From Prevotella sp. (GTDB lineage: Bacteria > Bacteroidota > Bacteroidia > Bacteroidales > Bacteroidaceae), in contig JAEEVW010000033.1 in the NCBI GenBank assembly GCA_016291085.1, forward strand, positions 1-37,652: DNA of 37,652 nt. Reading direction: 5' to 3'. The position numbers and the translations under genes were made by a program. Positions 16,912-24,403 of the stretch are shown one piece after another (the first letter of the stretch is position 1; the number at the start of each line of letters is the position of its first letter). The notes beneath the pieces were generated by a model. It ran no database searches and had not been told where the DNA came from. It saw nothing but the letters and a program-made list of their open reading frames with translations.

Positions 16912-18102
16912 ATGCTGCCGCCGATGATAAAGTATTTGGATCTGAAACGTATCAACGCCTGTTATGATGTTGAGATTCGCGACGCCATCAGTCGTGTGTT
17001 GGACAGCGGATGGTATCTGCGTGGCGAGGCTACGCGTCAGTTCGAGGAGCACTATGCGCAGTACATCGGCACGCGCCATTGCATTGGCGTGGCCAACGGA
17101 TTGGACGCGCTGACACTGATTCTGCGGGCTTATATGGAGATGGGTGTGATGCACGAGGGCGACGAGGTTATCGTGCCTGCCAACACCTACATTGCCTCGA
17201 TTCTCGCCATTACGGAGAACCGCCTGAAGCCCGTGCTTGTAGAACCTTCGCCCGATACGCTTCAGATAGACGACAGCCTCATTGAGCAGGCGATTACTGA
17301 GCGCACGCGAGCCATCATGATAGTCCACCTCTACGGCCGCTGTGCCTATACGGATAGGATAGGGGACATCTGCCGTCGCCACAACCTGAAACTCATCGAG
17401 GACAATGCGCAAGCTCACGGCTGCAGGGCCCCCCACTGGGGGGCTCTTACTGGCTCCCTCGGCTCTGCCGCTGGCCACTCGTTCTATCCTGGCAAGAACC
17501 TTGGCGCGCTAGGCGATGCTGGTGCCGTGACGACTGACGACGACGAACTGGCTGACGTAGTGCGTGCCTTGGGCAACTATGGCAGCCATCAGAAGTATGT
17601 GCACGACTACCAAGGCCGCAATTCGCGTATCGACGAACTGCAGGCCGCCATCCTTGACGTCAAGTTGCGCCATCTTGATGCTGACAACCAGCGCCGCAAG
17701 GAGATTGCTGCCCGCTATGAGCGTGAAATCAGCAACGAACAAGTAACATGCCTTCTCGCTGCCAGCGAGAAGCCGTTTCTCTCCCAGCGAGAAGCCGTAT
17801 CGCTCAATCGCGATTGTGTGTACCATATTTTCCCCGTGTTCAGTCCGCGTCGTGACGAGCTGCGACGCTATCTCTTGGACAATGGCGTGGAGACGCAGAT
17901 TCACTATCCCATTCCTCCCCACCAGCAGCGCTGCTATCAAATAAATAGCCCACTGTCATCGGTGTCATCGTCATCGCTGTCATCGTTGTCGCTGCCCATC
18001 ACGGAAAGGATTCATCGCGAAGAGCTCAGCATTCCCTGCCATCAGGCTCTGACGGACGACGACGTAAGCCGCATCATCAGCCTGCTTAACGCCTTTAAAT
18101 AG
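16912..18102 (+). CDS. dTDP-3-keto-6-deoxyhexose aminotransferase with inserted repeats
   Basis: A 396-residue DegT/DnrJ/EryC1/StrS PLP aminotransferase of the FdtB/QdtB type, making dTDP-3-amino-3,6-dideoxyhexose. [20 protein letters not shown] begins the fold; [42 protein letters not shown] and [17 protein letters not shown] (Lys195 binds PLP) are conserved. The C-terminal third carries two apparent insertions: ~17 residues ([17 protein letters not shown]) from a 22-bp repeat and ~12 residues ([13 protein letters not shown]) from a GATGACA-type repeat. A start at 16924 (MIKYLDL) is equally likely. ATG 16912 is used because a GTG further up lies in the array. Confidence 0.9.
   Translation: MLPPMIKYLDLKRINACYDVEIRDAISRVLDSGWYLRGEATRQFEEHYAQYIGTRHCIGVANGLDALTLILRAYMEMGVMHEGDEVIVPANTYIASILAITENRLKPVLVEPSPDTLQIDDSLIEQAITERTRAIMIVHLYGRCAYTDRIGDICRRHNLKLIEDNAQAHGCRAPHWGALTGSLGSAAGHSFYPGKNLGALGDAGAVTTDDDELADVVRALGNYGSHQKYVHDYQGRNSRIDELQAAILDVKLRHLDADNQRRKEIAARYEREISNEQVTCLLAASEKPFLSQREAVSLNRDCVYHIFPVFSPRRDELRRYLLDNGVETQIHYPIPPHQQRCYQINSPLSSVSSSSLSSLSLPITERIHREELSIPCHQALTDDDVSRIISLLNAFK
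17428..17444. repeat. GC-rich palindrome inside fdtB
   Basis: GCCCCCC-ACT-GGGGGGC, a perfect 7-bp stem in the loop coding for [11 protein letters not shown]. Its base composition is unlike the surrounding coding DNA. It may be a third inserted element, but the peptide around it is close to normal length. Confidence 0.5.
17759..17824. repeat. 22-bp repeat, three units, inside fdtB
   Basis: Units start at 17759 (CTGCCAGC), 17781 (CTCCCAGC) and 17803 (CTCAATCG). The first two share GCGAGAAGCCGT, as in the intergenic array at 19776-19885. Three units add 66 bp, a multiple of three, keeping the frame. TCTCGCT-gcc-AGCGAGA and CAATCGCGATTG are palindromes. Confidence 0.85.
17939..17992. repeat. GATGACA-type repeat inside fdtB
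   Basis: AAATAAATAGCCCACTGTCA followed by tandem TCATCGGTG/TCATCG units. Read in reverse complement it matches the intergenic copies at 26926-26976 and 19953-19996, including their ATTTATTT side. It encodes the serine/leucine-rich [15 protein letters not shown] stretch. Confidence 0.85.
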
Positions 18103-18116
18103 ACACAGAGACACAC

Positions 18117-18131
18117 GGTGTCATCGTCATC
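18117..18131. repeat. Short GATGACA-type repeat
   Basis: GGTGTCATCGTCATC directly after fdtB, followed by an AAAAATAG flank like that of the copy at 22921-22960. It lies against the terminator. Confidence 0.6.
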
Positions 18132-18136
18132 AAAAA

Positions 18137-18169
18137 TAGAAGCACTACTCCGAGAGAGCAGTGCTTCTA
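18137..18169. terminator. Bidirectional terminator
   Basis: TAGAAGCACT (18137-18146) pairs perfectly with AGTGCTTCTA (18160-18169). It lies between fdtB and the convergent minus-strand gene, with A-rich bases before it. Confidence 0.8.
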
Positions 18170-18192
18170 ATATTAATGATGCACTCAGATGA

Positions 18193-18828
18193 TTACTTAG
18201 CCACGTACTTTTTGCCATTCTGGATGAAGACACCCTTCTGAGCATTGCTTACCTTCTGGCCAGCGAGGTTATAGATCTCACCGCCATTCTGCTCAGCGTT
18301 CTCAATGGTGCTGATACCGGTAGCATTCTTAAGTGTGATATTAAAACTGGTATCTTCTGCAGCATAAGCCTTACCATCCTTGTCACTGAAACGAATCAGC
18401 TTCACATCCGCTTTACCAGAAGTCGTGAACGCATCGGTTGCCTTCAGCGTGATGGTGCAAAGGTCGCCAGAGTTACCTTTCATCTCAACAGTACTTGTAC
18501 CAGCACTCATTATCAGTATCGTGGCTCCAGCGTATTCTCCTTCTCCTATTTTTACGTCACATGAATGTGCTTTTTTATGGAGATTAGAAAGTTGAACACC
18601 CCACTCCTCTTCTTCTGCATCATAGGGAATCTCTATGCCTGTGGGAAGATAAAGGTACATGTTCCAACCAGCGGGTGTTGTCTCACTCGTGAAAGTTACA
18701 TTCACTTCAGCGGTCTTACCAACCTCAATCTCTACATCAGTAGGAAAGGTCATTGAATAACCCTGAGCAAATGCGCTGCTGGAAATAGCCAACAAGGCGC
18801 AAGCCAAAATTGTTTTTAAACTCTTCAT
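18193..18828 (-). CDS. Secreted cohesin-like protein with a Prevotella-type C-terminal signature
   Basis: A 211-residue protein with signal peptide MKSLKTILACALLAISSSAFA. Residues ~25-165 form a beta-sandwich-like domain (VEIEVGKTAEVNVTFTSE, GWNMYLYLPTGIEI, GDLCTITLKATD, ADVKLIRFSDKDGKAY) resembling cohesin-type domains. The last ~40 residues, TGISTIENAE followed by GGEIYNLAGQKVSNAQKG and FIQNGKKYVAK, are a tail widely seen on secreted Prevotella proteins, often thought to be a sorting or anchoring signal. Ligand and function are unknown. It ends at the shared terminator. Confidence 0.7.
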   Translation of the reverse strand: MKSLKTILACALLAISSSAFAQGYSMTFPTDVEIEVGKTAEVNVTFTSETTPAGWNMYLYLPTGIEIPYDAEEEEWGVQLSNLHKKAHSCDVKIGEGEYAGATILIMSAGTSTVEMKGNSGDLCTITLKATDAFTTSGKADVKLIRFSDKDGKAYAAEDTSFNITLKNATGISTIENAEQNGGEIYNLAGQKVSNAQKGVFIQNGKKYVAK

Positions 18829-18909
18829 AATATAAAAATTAGTTGTTAATAAATATTGTATTTGCTTTTGTTAATTTATAGTTCGCGTTCGTTTTATTAT
18901 ATTTATGTG

Positions 18910-18917
18910 CAAATATA
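18910..18917 (-). promoter_or_regulatory. Probable -7 box of the 18828 gene
   Basis: TATATTTG on the minus strand, about 80 nt before the start. The -33 region is poorly defined, so only the -7 box is listed. Confidence 0.5.
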
Positions 18918-19010
18918 GTGATTTCTATTTATATATTTATGATACAACATGGTATTTTATCATTTTTTAACCATTCACACTGGCGTGTTCGGTGAAAATA
19001 ATTGGGAAAG

Positions 19011-19042
19011 TTTGGTGGTTTGCGAAATGTTTTTTACCTTTG
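19011..19042 (+). promoter_or_regulatory. Promoter of the LolA-like gene (TTTGGTGG type)
   Basis: TTTGGTGG at 19011-19018 and TACCTTTG at 19035-19042, with 20 nt between TTTG and the -7 box, the same geometry as at 9461, 24241 and 37148. The leader is about 45 nt. Confidence 0.8.
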
Positions 19043-19089
19043 CAATCGTTATGTGTAATAAGGTTTATGAAGCATTTCTCTGACAAGCA

Positions 19090-19743
19090 ATGAATAATAT
19101 GAAGAAAAATCTACTCGTCGTGTTGCTGCTGATGCTGAGCATCGGCGTGCAGGCGCAGATTCCCGAGGAAGTCAAGGACATCATGAAGAAATGTTCCGAG
19201 AAGTTCAAGAGCGACAACGGTCTCGAGTTTGACATGAAGTTGCATCTGGGTGCCGTCATTGTATCGATGGACGGTACGATGAAGATATGTAAAAAAGGCG
19301 ACAAGTCGTTTTCGGTCGTTCAGTTTAAGGTGAAAGGCCACGAGATGTATCGCGAGATGGGCTACGACGGCACGCAGACGTGGAGCTACCAGAAGGCTGT
19401 TGACGAGGAGGAGCGCGACACGCTGACCATCACGAAGGGCGCGCAGAAGAAGAAGGAGAAATTCGCTGTCAACATGGGCATGGACAAGGAGTACAAGAAG
19501 GCGAAGCTGAAGACCACCGACAAGTTCTACGAGATTACCTTCACCGGACCGCTGACGAAGGACACGCCCAAGAAAAGCATCATCCGCATCGTGAAGGACA
19601 CGTACATGCTGCATCAGTACGAGACGAAGGTGAGCATTGCCTCGGTGAAGATGACGGTGACGAAGATTAAGCTGGGCGTCAGCGACAACGTCTTCAACTT
19701 CGACCCCAAGAAATACCCCAACGCCGTCGTCGTCAGGAAATAA
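19090..19743 (+). CDS. LolA/LolB-fold periplasmic protein
   Basis: A 217-residue protein with a signal peptide (MKKNLLVVLLLMLSIGVQAQ from the inner ATG at 19099). After a helix (EEVKDIMKKCSEKFKSDNG) comes a run of antiparallel strands: LEFDMKLHLGAVIVSMDGTM, FSVVQFKVKGHEMYREMGYD, GTQTWSYQKA, FYEITFTGPLT, IIRIVKDTYMLHQYET and KMTVTKIKLGV, ending in VFNFDPKKYPNA. This is the layout of the outer-membrane lipoprotein-sorting (LolA-like) superfamily. True lipoprotein transport is not shown: the gene stands alone with its own promoter, and such homologues are numerous in Bacteroidales. Confidence 0.7.
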   Translation: MNNMKKNLLVVLLLMLSIGVQAQIPEEVKDIMKKCSEKFKSDNGLEFDMKLHLGAVIVSMDGTMKICKKGDKSFSVVQFKVKGHEMYREMGYDGTQTWSYQKAVDEEERDTLTITKGAQKKKEKFAVNMGMDKEYKKAKLKTTDKFYEITFTGPLTKDTPKKSIIRIVKDTYMLHQYETKVSIASVKMTVTKIKLGVSDNVFNFDPKKYPNAVVVRK

Positions 19744-19775
19744 TTTTAAGATTTTCTTTGGTGGTTTTCGAACTG

Positions 19776-19885
19776 CTCGGAGCTCGTGAGTCGTCTGCTC
19801 GGAGCAATCGATGGGCTTGCTCGGAGCAACAAGCCGTCTCTCTCGGAGCGAGAGGCCGTTTCTCTCGGAGCGAGAAGCCGTGTTG
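19776..19885. repeat. Five-unit 22-bp array with conserved CTCGGAGC
   Basis: CTCGGAGC starts at 19776, 19798, 19820, 19842 and 19864, exactly 22 bp apart. The other 14 bases differ between units, though the last three share GCCGT. Bases next to the core are complementary (TTG-CTCGGAG-CAA). Two units almost match those inside fdtB. Confidence 0.92.
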
Positions 19886-19952
19886 CTATTTTTCCTTGGG
19901 CTGGGAATTTTTGCGCGCTGGGCAGGGCGCAAATTTTCGCTGGGCAACGTGG

Positions 19953-19996
19953 CAGTGATGACGATGACAGTGATGACAGTGGGGGTATTTATTTTC
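19953..19996. repeat. GATGACA-type repeat with GGGGGTATTTATTTTC tail
   Basis: Tandem GATGACGATGACAGT units end in GATGACAGT-GGGGGTATTTATTTTC (19972-19996). This 25-bp end is identical to 26952-26976. It lies 9 bp before the IS66 target duplication. Confidence 0.9.
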
Positions 19997-20102
19997 TGAC
20001 GGTGTGGCAAATTGTAAGCTGTCAATTTTGACGTTCGGGCTCAAAAACAGCCGTTTAGGGCGGCTTTCGTCACCGTAAGCGTCTAAATCAAATTAAACTT
20101 TA

Positions 20103-21908
20103 TTATTTTTTAATACCGATGGTCATCGGCAACAAATTCTCATAGTCGGTTCTTCCTTGCATGATTGCCTTGAAGAATTCCTTAAAATATTCCAGTGTGG
20201 ACACACCGCACATCTTGCATGTCTCGATAAATGTATGGTAAATAACTGACACCTCGACACCGGCATGACTGCCAAAACCCAACGAGTTTTTGCGCTCTAT
20301 TGTCATAGGGCGAAGCATGCGTTCCGCAAGTGAGTTGTCGATGTTGTAACGTCCATCTTTTAGGTATAAGAAAAGTTGATCCCAAAAACTTTTCAGATAA
20401 TTGAGTGCCTTTTGCATTAGGTCTCCTCTCATACCGCCGGTATCTGCCAAGAGTATGTCTAGCCGTTGCCTTAGCTGCTGTACTATCTTGGCTGTCTTTG
20501 CGCCCTGTCTTTCTTGTCGTATCTGTTCAGGTGTAAGATGTCTTAGCCGGTATTCTTCTTCCAGCTCATAGAGTATTCCTATTAACTTAAGGAAGTATTC
20601 GGCTTCTTCGTCTTTTCCCTGTTCAAGGGCATACTTAAACTTGGCTCTTGCATGAGCCAGACAGCACAGATGATCTACATCTATCAGCTCGTTGTCCAGA
20701 TACATATAGACATTGAATCCATCAGACTGGAGGGCGGCAATCTTGTTGTTTCCGAGGAAGTCACGAAGCACCTTGCGACCACGACTTCCGTCGTCATAAA
20801 AGTAGATCGCGATCTTGGCTTCTTCGTTGACCATACCCCAGATGTATTTCTTTCTATACTTTCCAGCTATTTTTACCCTAGACCATGTCTCGTCACAATG
20901 TACGACAGAGTCTTTCGCAAGCAGTTTTCCTTTCAGTACCGGAAGCACCTTTTTAAGGTACTCGGAGCCCTTTACAAACCAATTGTATACGGTGTTGCGG
21001 CTTACATTCATCTTGTTGTTAAGCAGGCGTACCATCTCGCGATATACTGGAGTATTCATGTGATACTTGTTAAACACAAGATTGGCCAGCAGTGAACATG
21101 ATGCATGAGTGCCAGGAATGCGGTCGATAGTCTTTGGCTCTTCTGCCTTGGGGAAGTAGCCCTTGCGCATCACGCCATCTTTATCCTTGTAGATAATCAT
21201 CTCGTAATCATGCTGTACGATATAAGACACCTGCTCGTATGTTGACTCAAACACGCTCTTGATAATCGTAGCTCCTTCAGGGAGGAGATTAACATCCGAC
21301 TCGTGTACGATACGGTTATCAGCATACATCGTCTGGTACTTCAGGCCCTTACGATATTCATAACTCTTCTGGGGCTGTTCTGATGGTTCTGCATCTGCAG
21401 GCATATTATCATCTTGTGAGGCTGAGCTCATAGCAGCACCATTAGTGCCATCAAAATCATCCTTGTTTTTCGTCCTGTCCTGTACAGGTGCGACCTTCTT
21501 CTTTGTGCCTTTCAGGCTGGTAGAGCCAAAACGGACTTTGTTGCCGACTGATATCTGGGATAACAGATCTCGGACCTGCTTCTGAAGGCTTTTGTTCTCA
21601 GTGGTCAAATCAGCCACCTGTCTGGTCAGGTTGTCGACAGACGCCATAAGGTTAGACTGCGTCTTCAGCAAACTTGCCTGAGTCCTCACGTCCTGCTTAT
21701 GGGTATCCCTCAGTTCCTTTACCATATCCTTCAGATCCTGGTTCTCCTGTGCCCGTTCATCCTCGCGCTTGACAAGGAAATGAATCATTGATATCAGTTG
21801 GTCTTTTTCCATAGAAGCGTATGGATCTTCCGCAGAGACTGGCTCCGTTTCCATCCCCTGCAGACGTTGCATCATCAGCACTCGCTTCAATAATTCGTCC
21901 TTCTCCAT
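20103..21908 (-). CDS. tnpC: IS66 family transposase TnpC
   Basis: A 601-residue DDE transposase. The N-terminal ~120 residues form a coiled coil (LVKREDERAQENQDLKDMVK and following). A zinc-finger-like region usual for the family is replaced by a charged linker. Catalytic marks are SVVHCDETWSRVK (first Asp), KIAALQSDGFNVYMYL (second Asp) and NSLAERMLRPMTIERKNSLG (Glu), followed by the IS66 C-terminal motif FGSHAGVEVSVIYHTFIETC. Length is typical of Bacteroidetes IS66 elements, and no frameshift is seen. Confidence 0.95.
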   Translation of the reverse strand: MEKDELLKRVLMMQRLQGMETEPVSAEDPYASMEKDQLISMIHFLVKREDERAQENQDLKDMVKELRDTHKQDVRTQASLLKTQSNLMASVDNLTRQVADLTTENKSLQKQVRDLLSQISVGNKVRFGSTSLKGTKKKVAPVQDRTKNKDDFDGTNGAAMSSASQDDNMPADAEPSEQPQKSYEYRKGLKYQTMYADNRIVHESDVNLLPEGATIIKSVFESTYEQVSYIVQHDYEMIIYKDKDGVMRKGYFPKAEEPKTIDRIPGTHASCSLLANLVFNKYHMNTPVYREMVRLLNNKMNVSRNTVYNWFVKGSEYLKKVLPVLKGKLLAKDSVVHCDETWSRVKIAGKYRKKYIWGMVNEEAKIAIYFYDDGSRGRKVLRDFLGNNKIAALQSDGFNVYMYLDNELIDVDHLCCLAHARAKFKYALEQGKDEEAEYFLKLIGILYELEEEYRLRHLTPEQIRQERQGAKTAKIVQQLRQRLDILLADTGGMRGDLMQKALNYLKSFWDQLFLYLKDGRYNIDNSLAERMLRPMTIERKNSLGFGSHAGVEVSVIYHTFIETCKMCGVSTLEYFKEFFKAIMQGRTDYENLLPMTIGIKK

Positions 21909-22027
21909 ACGTCCTATTTATGGTACAAAGGTACGAAAAATTTTTGATATACGCAAGCTTTTTATTCATTTAATTTGCTGATTATCAATGTTTTACACAA
22001 AGTTTAACACTTTATTGACAGGAGCTT

Positions 22028-22363
22028 TTATTTAATCGTAAGTTGCTTGATTACAGGTGATTCGAGCACTGCCACCAGGTCTTTCCAATCGATGGAATAG
22101 ACCGGTTTATCCTCTACAAACTTCAGTTTCATAAACGTATACCCGTTGGCAAAAGTCTTCTGATGCACATAGTAGGCGTTTTCCTCAAAATTCACCATCT
22201 TAACCGTTCTCTGATTCTTCGACATAAAGATATAAACGTCACCGTTGCTGGTGTTTAGGTGGTGCTTATGCCTAACGATTTCAAGCAGCCTATGGGCGCC
22301 ACAGCGCATGTCATTGACATCGGGTACAAAATAGAACTTCTTCAGTCCGGAGATGGTCAGCAT
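22028..22363 (-). CDS. tnpB: IS66 family accessory protein TnpB
   Basis: A 111-residue protein of the IS66 Orf2 family: LKKFYFVPDVNDMRCGAHRL, GDVYIFMSKNQRTVKMVNFE and YYVHQKTFANGYTF match the TnpB pattern of the usual DMRxG and RRxxxKxL-like segments. It is needed for IS66 transposition in known members; its biochemical role is unclear. It overlaps the end of tnpA by 7 bp, suggesting translational coupling. Confidence 0.9.
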   Translation of the reverse strand: MLTISGLKKFYFVPDVNDMRCGAHRLLEIVRHKHHLNTSNGDVYIFMSKNQRTVKMVNFEENAYYVHQKTFANGYTFMKLKFVEDKPVYSIDWKDLVAVLESPVIKQLTIK

Positions 22364-22812
22364 ACCACCTCCAATCTCTCAATCAGATGCTTGAGTTCGG
22401 TGAAACTAATTCCAGTCTTCACAATCTTCATTCCGTCAGGGAACTTGATGCTGATGGAGATCTTCTTACTGATGTTTGCTACTTTGTCGGTCGGGTATTT
22501 GAAAGGGTGTCTGACAGGATCATGAACCTTACTCTCCTCACTCACCTTTTCAGCTTCCGCCTGAATCTCAGCCTCTTCGTCAGCTGGCATTCCTGTAACC
22601 GTAATTGGATACACCTTCTTATGCGTCTTCCTGTACCATTTGTCGAAAGTTGGGAAATCAACTCCGTGCTTTGTGCAGAACTCCTCTATCGAGATGTTCT
22701 TCGGGAGACCCTCAGCCTGGTACAAAAACCAAAGGCTCTCAAAATCTTTTGAACTGTATACCATTTGTCTCATTCTTAAAACGAGCCCAAAGGTATCAAA
22801 TTCTCCATTCAT
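22357..22812 (-). CDS. tnpA: IS66 family accessory protein TnpA
   Basis: First gene of the element, 151 residues from the ATG at 22812 (MNGEFDTFGLVLRMRQMVYS). SSKDFESLWFLYQAEGLPKN and ISIEEFCTKHGVDFPTFDKWYRK form a helix-turn-helix, then a charged linker and the C-terminal FPDGMKIVKTGISFTELKHL strand-helix, as in Bacteroidetes IS66 orfA proteins. A start at 22764 or 22773 is possible. The upstream TTG is too close to the inverted repeat. Confidence 0.8.
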   Translation of the reverse strand: MNGEFDTFGLVLRMRQMVYSSKDFESLWFLYQAEGLPKNISIEEFCTKHGVDFPTFDKWYRKTHKKVYPITVTGMPADEEAEIQAEAEKVSEESKVHDPVRHPFKYPTDKVANISKKISISIKFPDGMKIVKTGISFTELKHLIERLEVVC

Positions 22813-22858
22813 ACACAATACGTCAAAATTGACAGCTTACTGGCAAATTTGCAGTAGC

Positions 22859-22893
22859 ATTATATTATATAATATATATATTATATATATAAT
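22859..22893. repeat. 35-bp A/T-only palindromic stretch
   Basis: Only A and T over 35 bases, mostly self-complementary (ATTATATTATATAATATATA and on). It lies 10 bp beyond the IS66 duplication, in a 122-nt gap. It may act as a terminator-like hairpin or simply be low-complexity DNA. Confidence 0.5.
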
Positions 22894-22920
22894 GGAAATC
22901 TTTTTCTACAAGCGATGACA

Positions 22921-22960
22921 AAAATAGACCGGTGTCATCGGTGTCATCGGTGTCATCGTC
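22921..22960. repeat. GATGACA-type repeat
   Basis: AAAATAGACC followed by three GGTGTCATC units, 9 bp apart, then GTCAGCG. On the minus strand it reads as GATGACACC units, located directly downstream of the 22972 gene. Confidence 0.85.
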
Positions 22961-22971
22961 AGCGAGAACAT

Positions 22972-23568
22972 TCAGAATTCGGCGCGGATGGTGCGGGTGA
23001 GGATGGGTGCGAACTCGAGGGCAATCTGGTTGCAGATAGAACGCTCGGCGGCAAGCGCGGGATTGATGTATGACGTTTCTAGTGTAGGCCACATCGACCA
23101 GGAATCCTCTTGGCCCATCAGGTATTCGTAGTCGCCATGCTTGCGGACGGTGTCGCGGCCCTTGCCAGGAATCATCGAGCAGATGATGGCATCGAAGCGG
23201 TTAGGCGTCAGTTTGAAGAGGATGAGTTCGTCGGTCATCACGCGCATGACGTGTGCCCACGTCCAGTTTTCCTGTCTCGAAGCGATGACAGCGTCTATAT
23301 GACGGATAATCTCTATCAGCTTTTCGGCCATTTCGGGCTGACGATAGCGGGGCATGAAGTCGCGCGGCATCTTCTGAGGGTCGATTTCCTGACCATCGCG
23401 CAACTTTTTGATCAGCTGCCTAGCTTCCTCGATACAGCCCTGCTCCTCGCCCCACTGCTGAATCAGTTCGACGTACGGGCGGCGCTGGGCCTGCGTAGCC
23501 TTCGACTGCGCTATGGCCAGAACATATTCCACGGGTATGGGCTCGATGCCTGTCAGACTAGTCTTCAT
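22972..23568 (-). CDS. Unrecognised protein, second of a gene pair next to the primase
   Basis: A 198-residue soluble protein starting MKTSLTGIEPIPVEYVLAIA. It is mainly alpha-helical: VELIQQWGEEQGCIEEARQL, MAEKLIEIIRHIDAVIASRQ, WAHVMRVMTDELILFKLT. A distinctive C-terminal block PGKGRDTVRKHGDYEYLMGQ, then MWPTLETSYINP and EFAPILTRTI, lacks a motif I know. PGKGRDT recalls a phosphate-binding loop, but no Walker B is evident. The ATG at 23568 lies inside the end of the preceding gene (11-bp overlap), so the two are translationally coupled. Confidence 0.6.
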   Translation of the reverse strand: MKTSLTGIEPIPVEYVLAIAQSKATQAQRRPYVELIQQWGEEQGCIEEARQLIKKLRDGQEIDPQKMPRDFMPRYRQPEMAEKLIEIIRHIDAVIASRQENWTWAHVMRVMTDELILFKLTPNRFDAIICSMIPGKGRDTVRKHGDYEYLMGQEDSWSMWPTLETSYINPALAAERSICNQIALEFAPILTRTIRAEF

Positions 23569-24235
23569 GCTTGAATCCCTCAATTCCTTGGTCAGCGTTC
23601 AAACGGTTGGTCACATCCAGCAACTGCCCGTCGTCCGTCTGGAAGCGGATGTCGATGATGTCGTCATAGAAATAACTGGTATAGACACCCAACTGATAGC
23701 TCAGGTCGTGATAGACCTCGTCAGCCGTACCTTCCGACTGGAAATAGAATCCGTCCCAGCGATTGCTGCGGACACGATAGACGGCATCGGGCTCGTCTCC
23801 GAACCCCTTCATGCACCATACGTCCAGCGTGGCCTTAAAGTGCATCCGCAGTAATTCTTCGCCCGTTTCGGGGTCTTTCTCTGTGGGCATTGCAATCTTG
23901 CAGCCCAACAGTTTCATGCGCTCCAAAATGTATTGGGCACCAGCTGGCTCCAACTGCTGGAAGTCGTACTCAATCATCTTGGCCACCCAGTAGAGGTTCG
24001 TGCCTTCTGGAGGACAAATGACGCGGCAGTCGTGCAGCTCGGCATACTCGCAGAGCGTGCCTGCAGGAAATTCCTCACCTTCGTCGATGACGGGATACGA
24101 AGCAGCATCCATAATGCCGCCAGCAGACTCCTCGTCGTCGTTCCATACCATCAGTGTGGCGATGTGCCGCCCCACCTTGCCCCCAGCGTAAATCACGTTG
24201 TAAGGCGCATCCAGTTTTATCAGTTTCGAGTTCAT
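23558..24235 (-). CDS. Unrecognised protein, first of a gene pair next to the primase
   Basis: A 225-residue soluble protein, MNSKLIKLDAPYNVIYAGGK. It has many acidic residues (NDDEESAGG, DEGEEF, FYDDIIDIRF) and aromatic strands, with a YAELHDCRVICPPEG strand-turn, a helical MIEYDFQQLEPAGAQYILER and GLKYQ-free C-terminal FYDDIIDIRFQTDDGQLLDV. I recognise no family. It is transcribed from a clear TTTGGTGG-type promoter opposite the primase gene, and the next gene overlaps it. It may be a partner of that primase, but this is only from position. Confidence 0.6.
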   Translation of the reverse strand: MNSKLIKLDAPYNVIYAGGKVGRHIATLMVWNDDEESAGGIMDAASYPVIDEGEEFPAGTLCEYAELHDCRVICPPEGTNLYWVAKMIEYDFQQLEPAGAQYILERMKLLGCKIAMPTEKDPETGEELLRMHFKATLDVWCMKGFGDEPDAVYRVRSNRWDGFYFQSEGTADEVYHDLSYQLGVYTSYFYDDIIDIRFQTDDGQLLDVTNRLNADQGIEGFKHED

Positions 24236-24240
24236 AGGTG

Positions 24241-24272
24241 CAAAGGTAGTGTTTTATTTTCAATCCACCAAA
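24241..24272 (-). promoter_or_regulatory. Promoter of the 24235 gene, near-leaderless (TTTGGTGG type)
   Basis: On the minus strand TTTGGTGG (24265-24272), with 20 nt between TTTG and TACCTTTG (24241-24248), then only CACCT before the ATG. Start of transcription would be at or near the first codon. Confidence 0.75.
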
Positions 24273-24288
24273 TTTCCCCAACTTTTTG

Positions 24289-24357
24289 CCGAAAGTCTTC
24301 CGATAATTTCCGATGTTTTTCCGACATTTTCCGACATGCCGCCCAACTCTTTTCCGA
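24289..24357. promoter_or_regulatory. Helically phased CCGA repeats between divergent promoters
   Basis: CCGA at 24289, 24300, 24310, 24321, 24331 and 24354, spaced 11, 10, 11, 10 and 23 bp, with T-tracts between. All sites thus face one side of the helix. This resembles an operator or iteron array and sits between the -33 box of the minus gene and the primase promoter. Confidence 0.6.
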
Positions 24358-24403
24358 CGCGTGGAAAGGGGGCGGAAGACCGCTCTATACCTTATTTTAT
24401 TAT

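Larger units (their letters stand above)
20005..22849. mobile_element. Complete IS66-family insertion sequence with target duplication
   Basis: The element itself spans 20014-22840 (2,827 bp). Perfect 21-bp inverted repeats (starting GTAAGCTGTCAA) lie at 20014-20034 and 22820-22840. TGGCAAATT flanks both ends (20005-20013, 22841-22849). IS66 usually makes an 8-bp duplication (GGCAAATT), so one extra base is probably chance. The three genes tnpA, tnpB and tnpC are in order on the minus strand and appear intact, so it may be active. The pre-insertion site reads GTGTGGCAAATTTGCAGTA. Confidence 0.95.

Noticed and set aside
15913..17478. Minus-strand frame of 521 codons
   Set aside because: It is the complement of three well-recognised plus-strand genes; the long frame follows from their codon use.
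19776..19885. CRISPR array
   Set aside because: The constant part is only 8 bp with a 22-bp period, and no cas gene is present; the lengths do not fit any CRISPR type.
22859..22893. Replication origin at the A/T-only palindrome
   Set aside because: No initiator boxes or dnaA/rep gene nearby; simple low-complexity DNA is the plainer reading.
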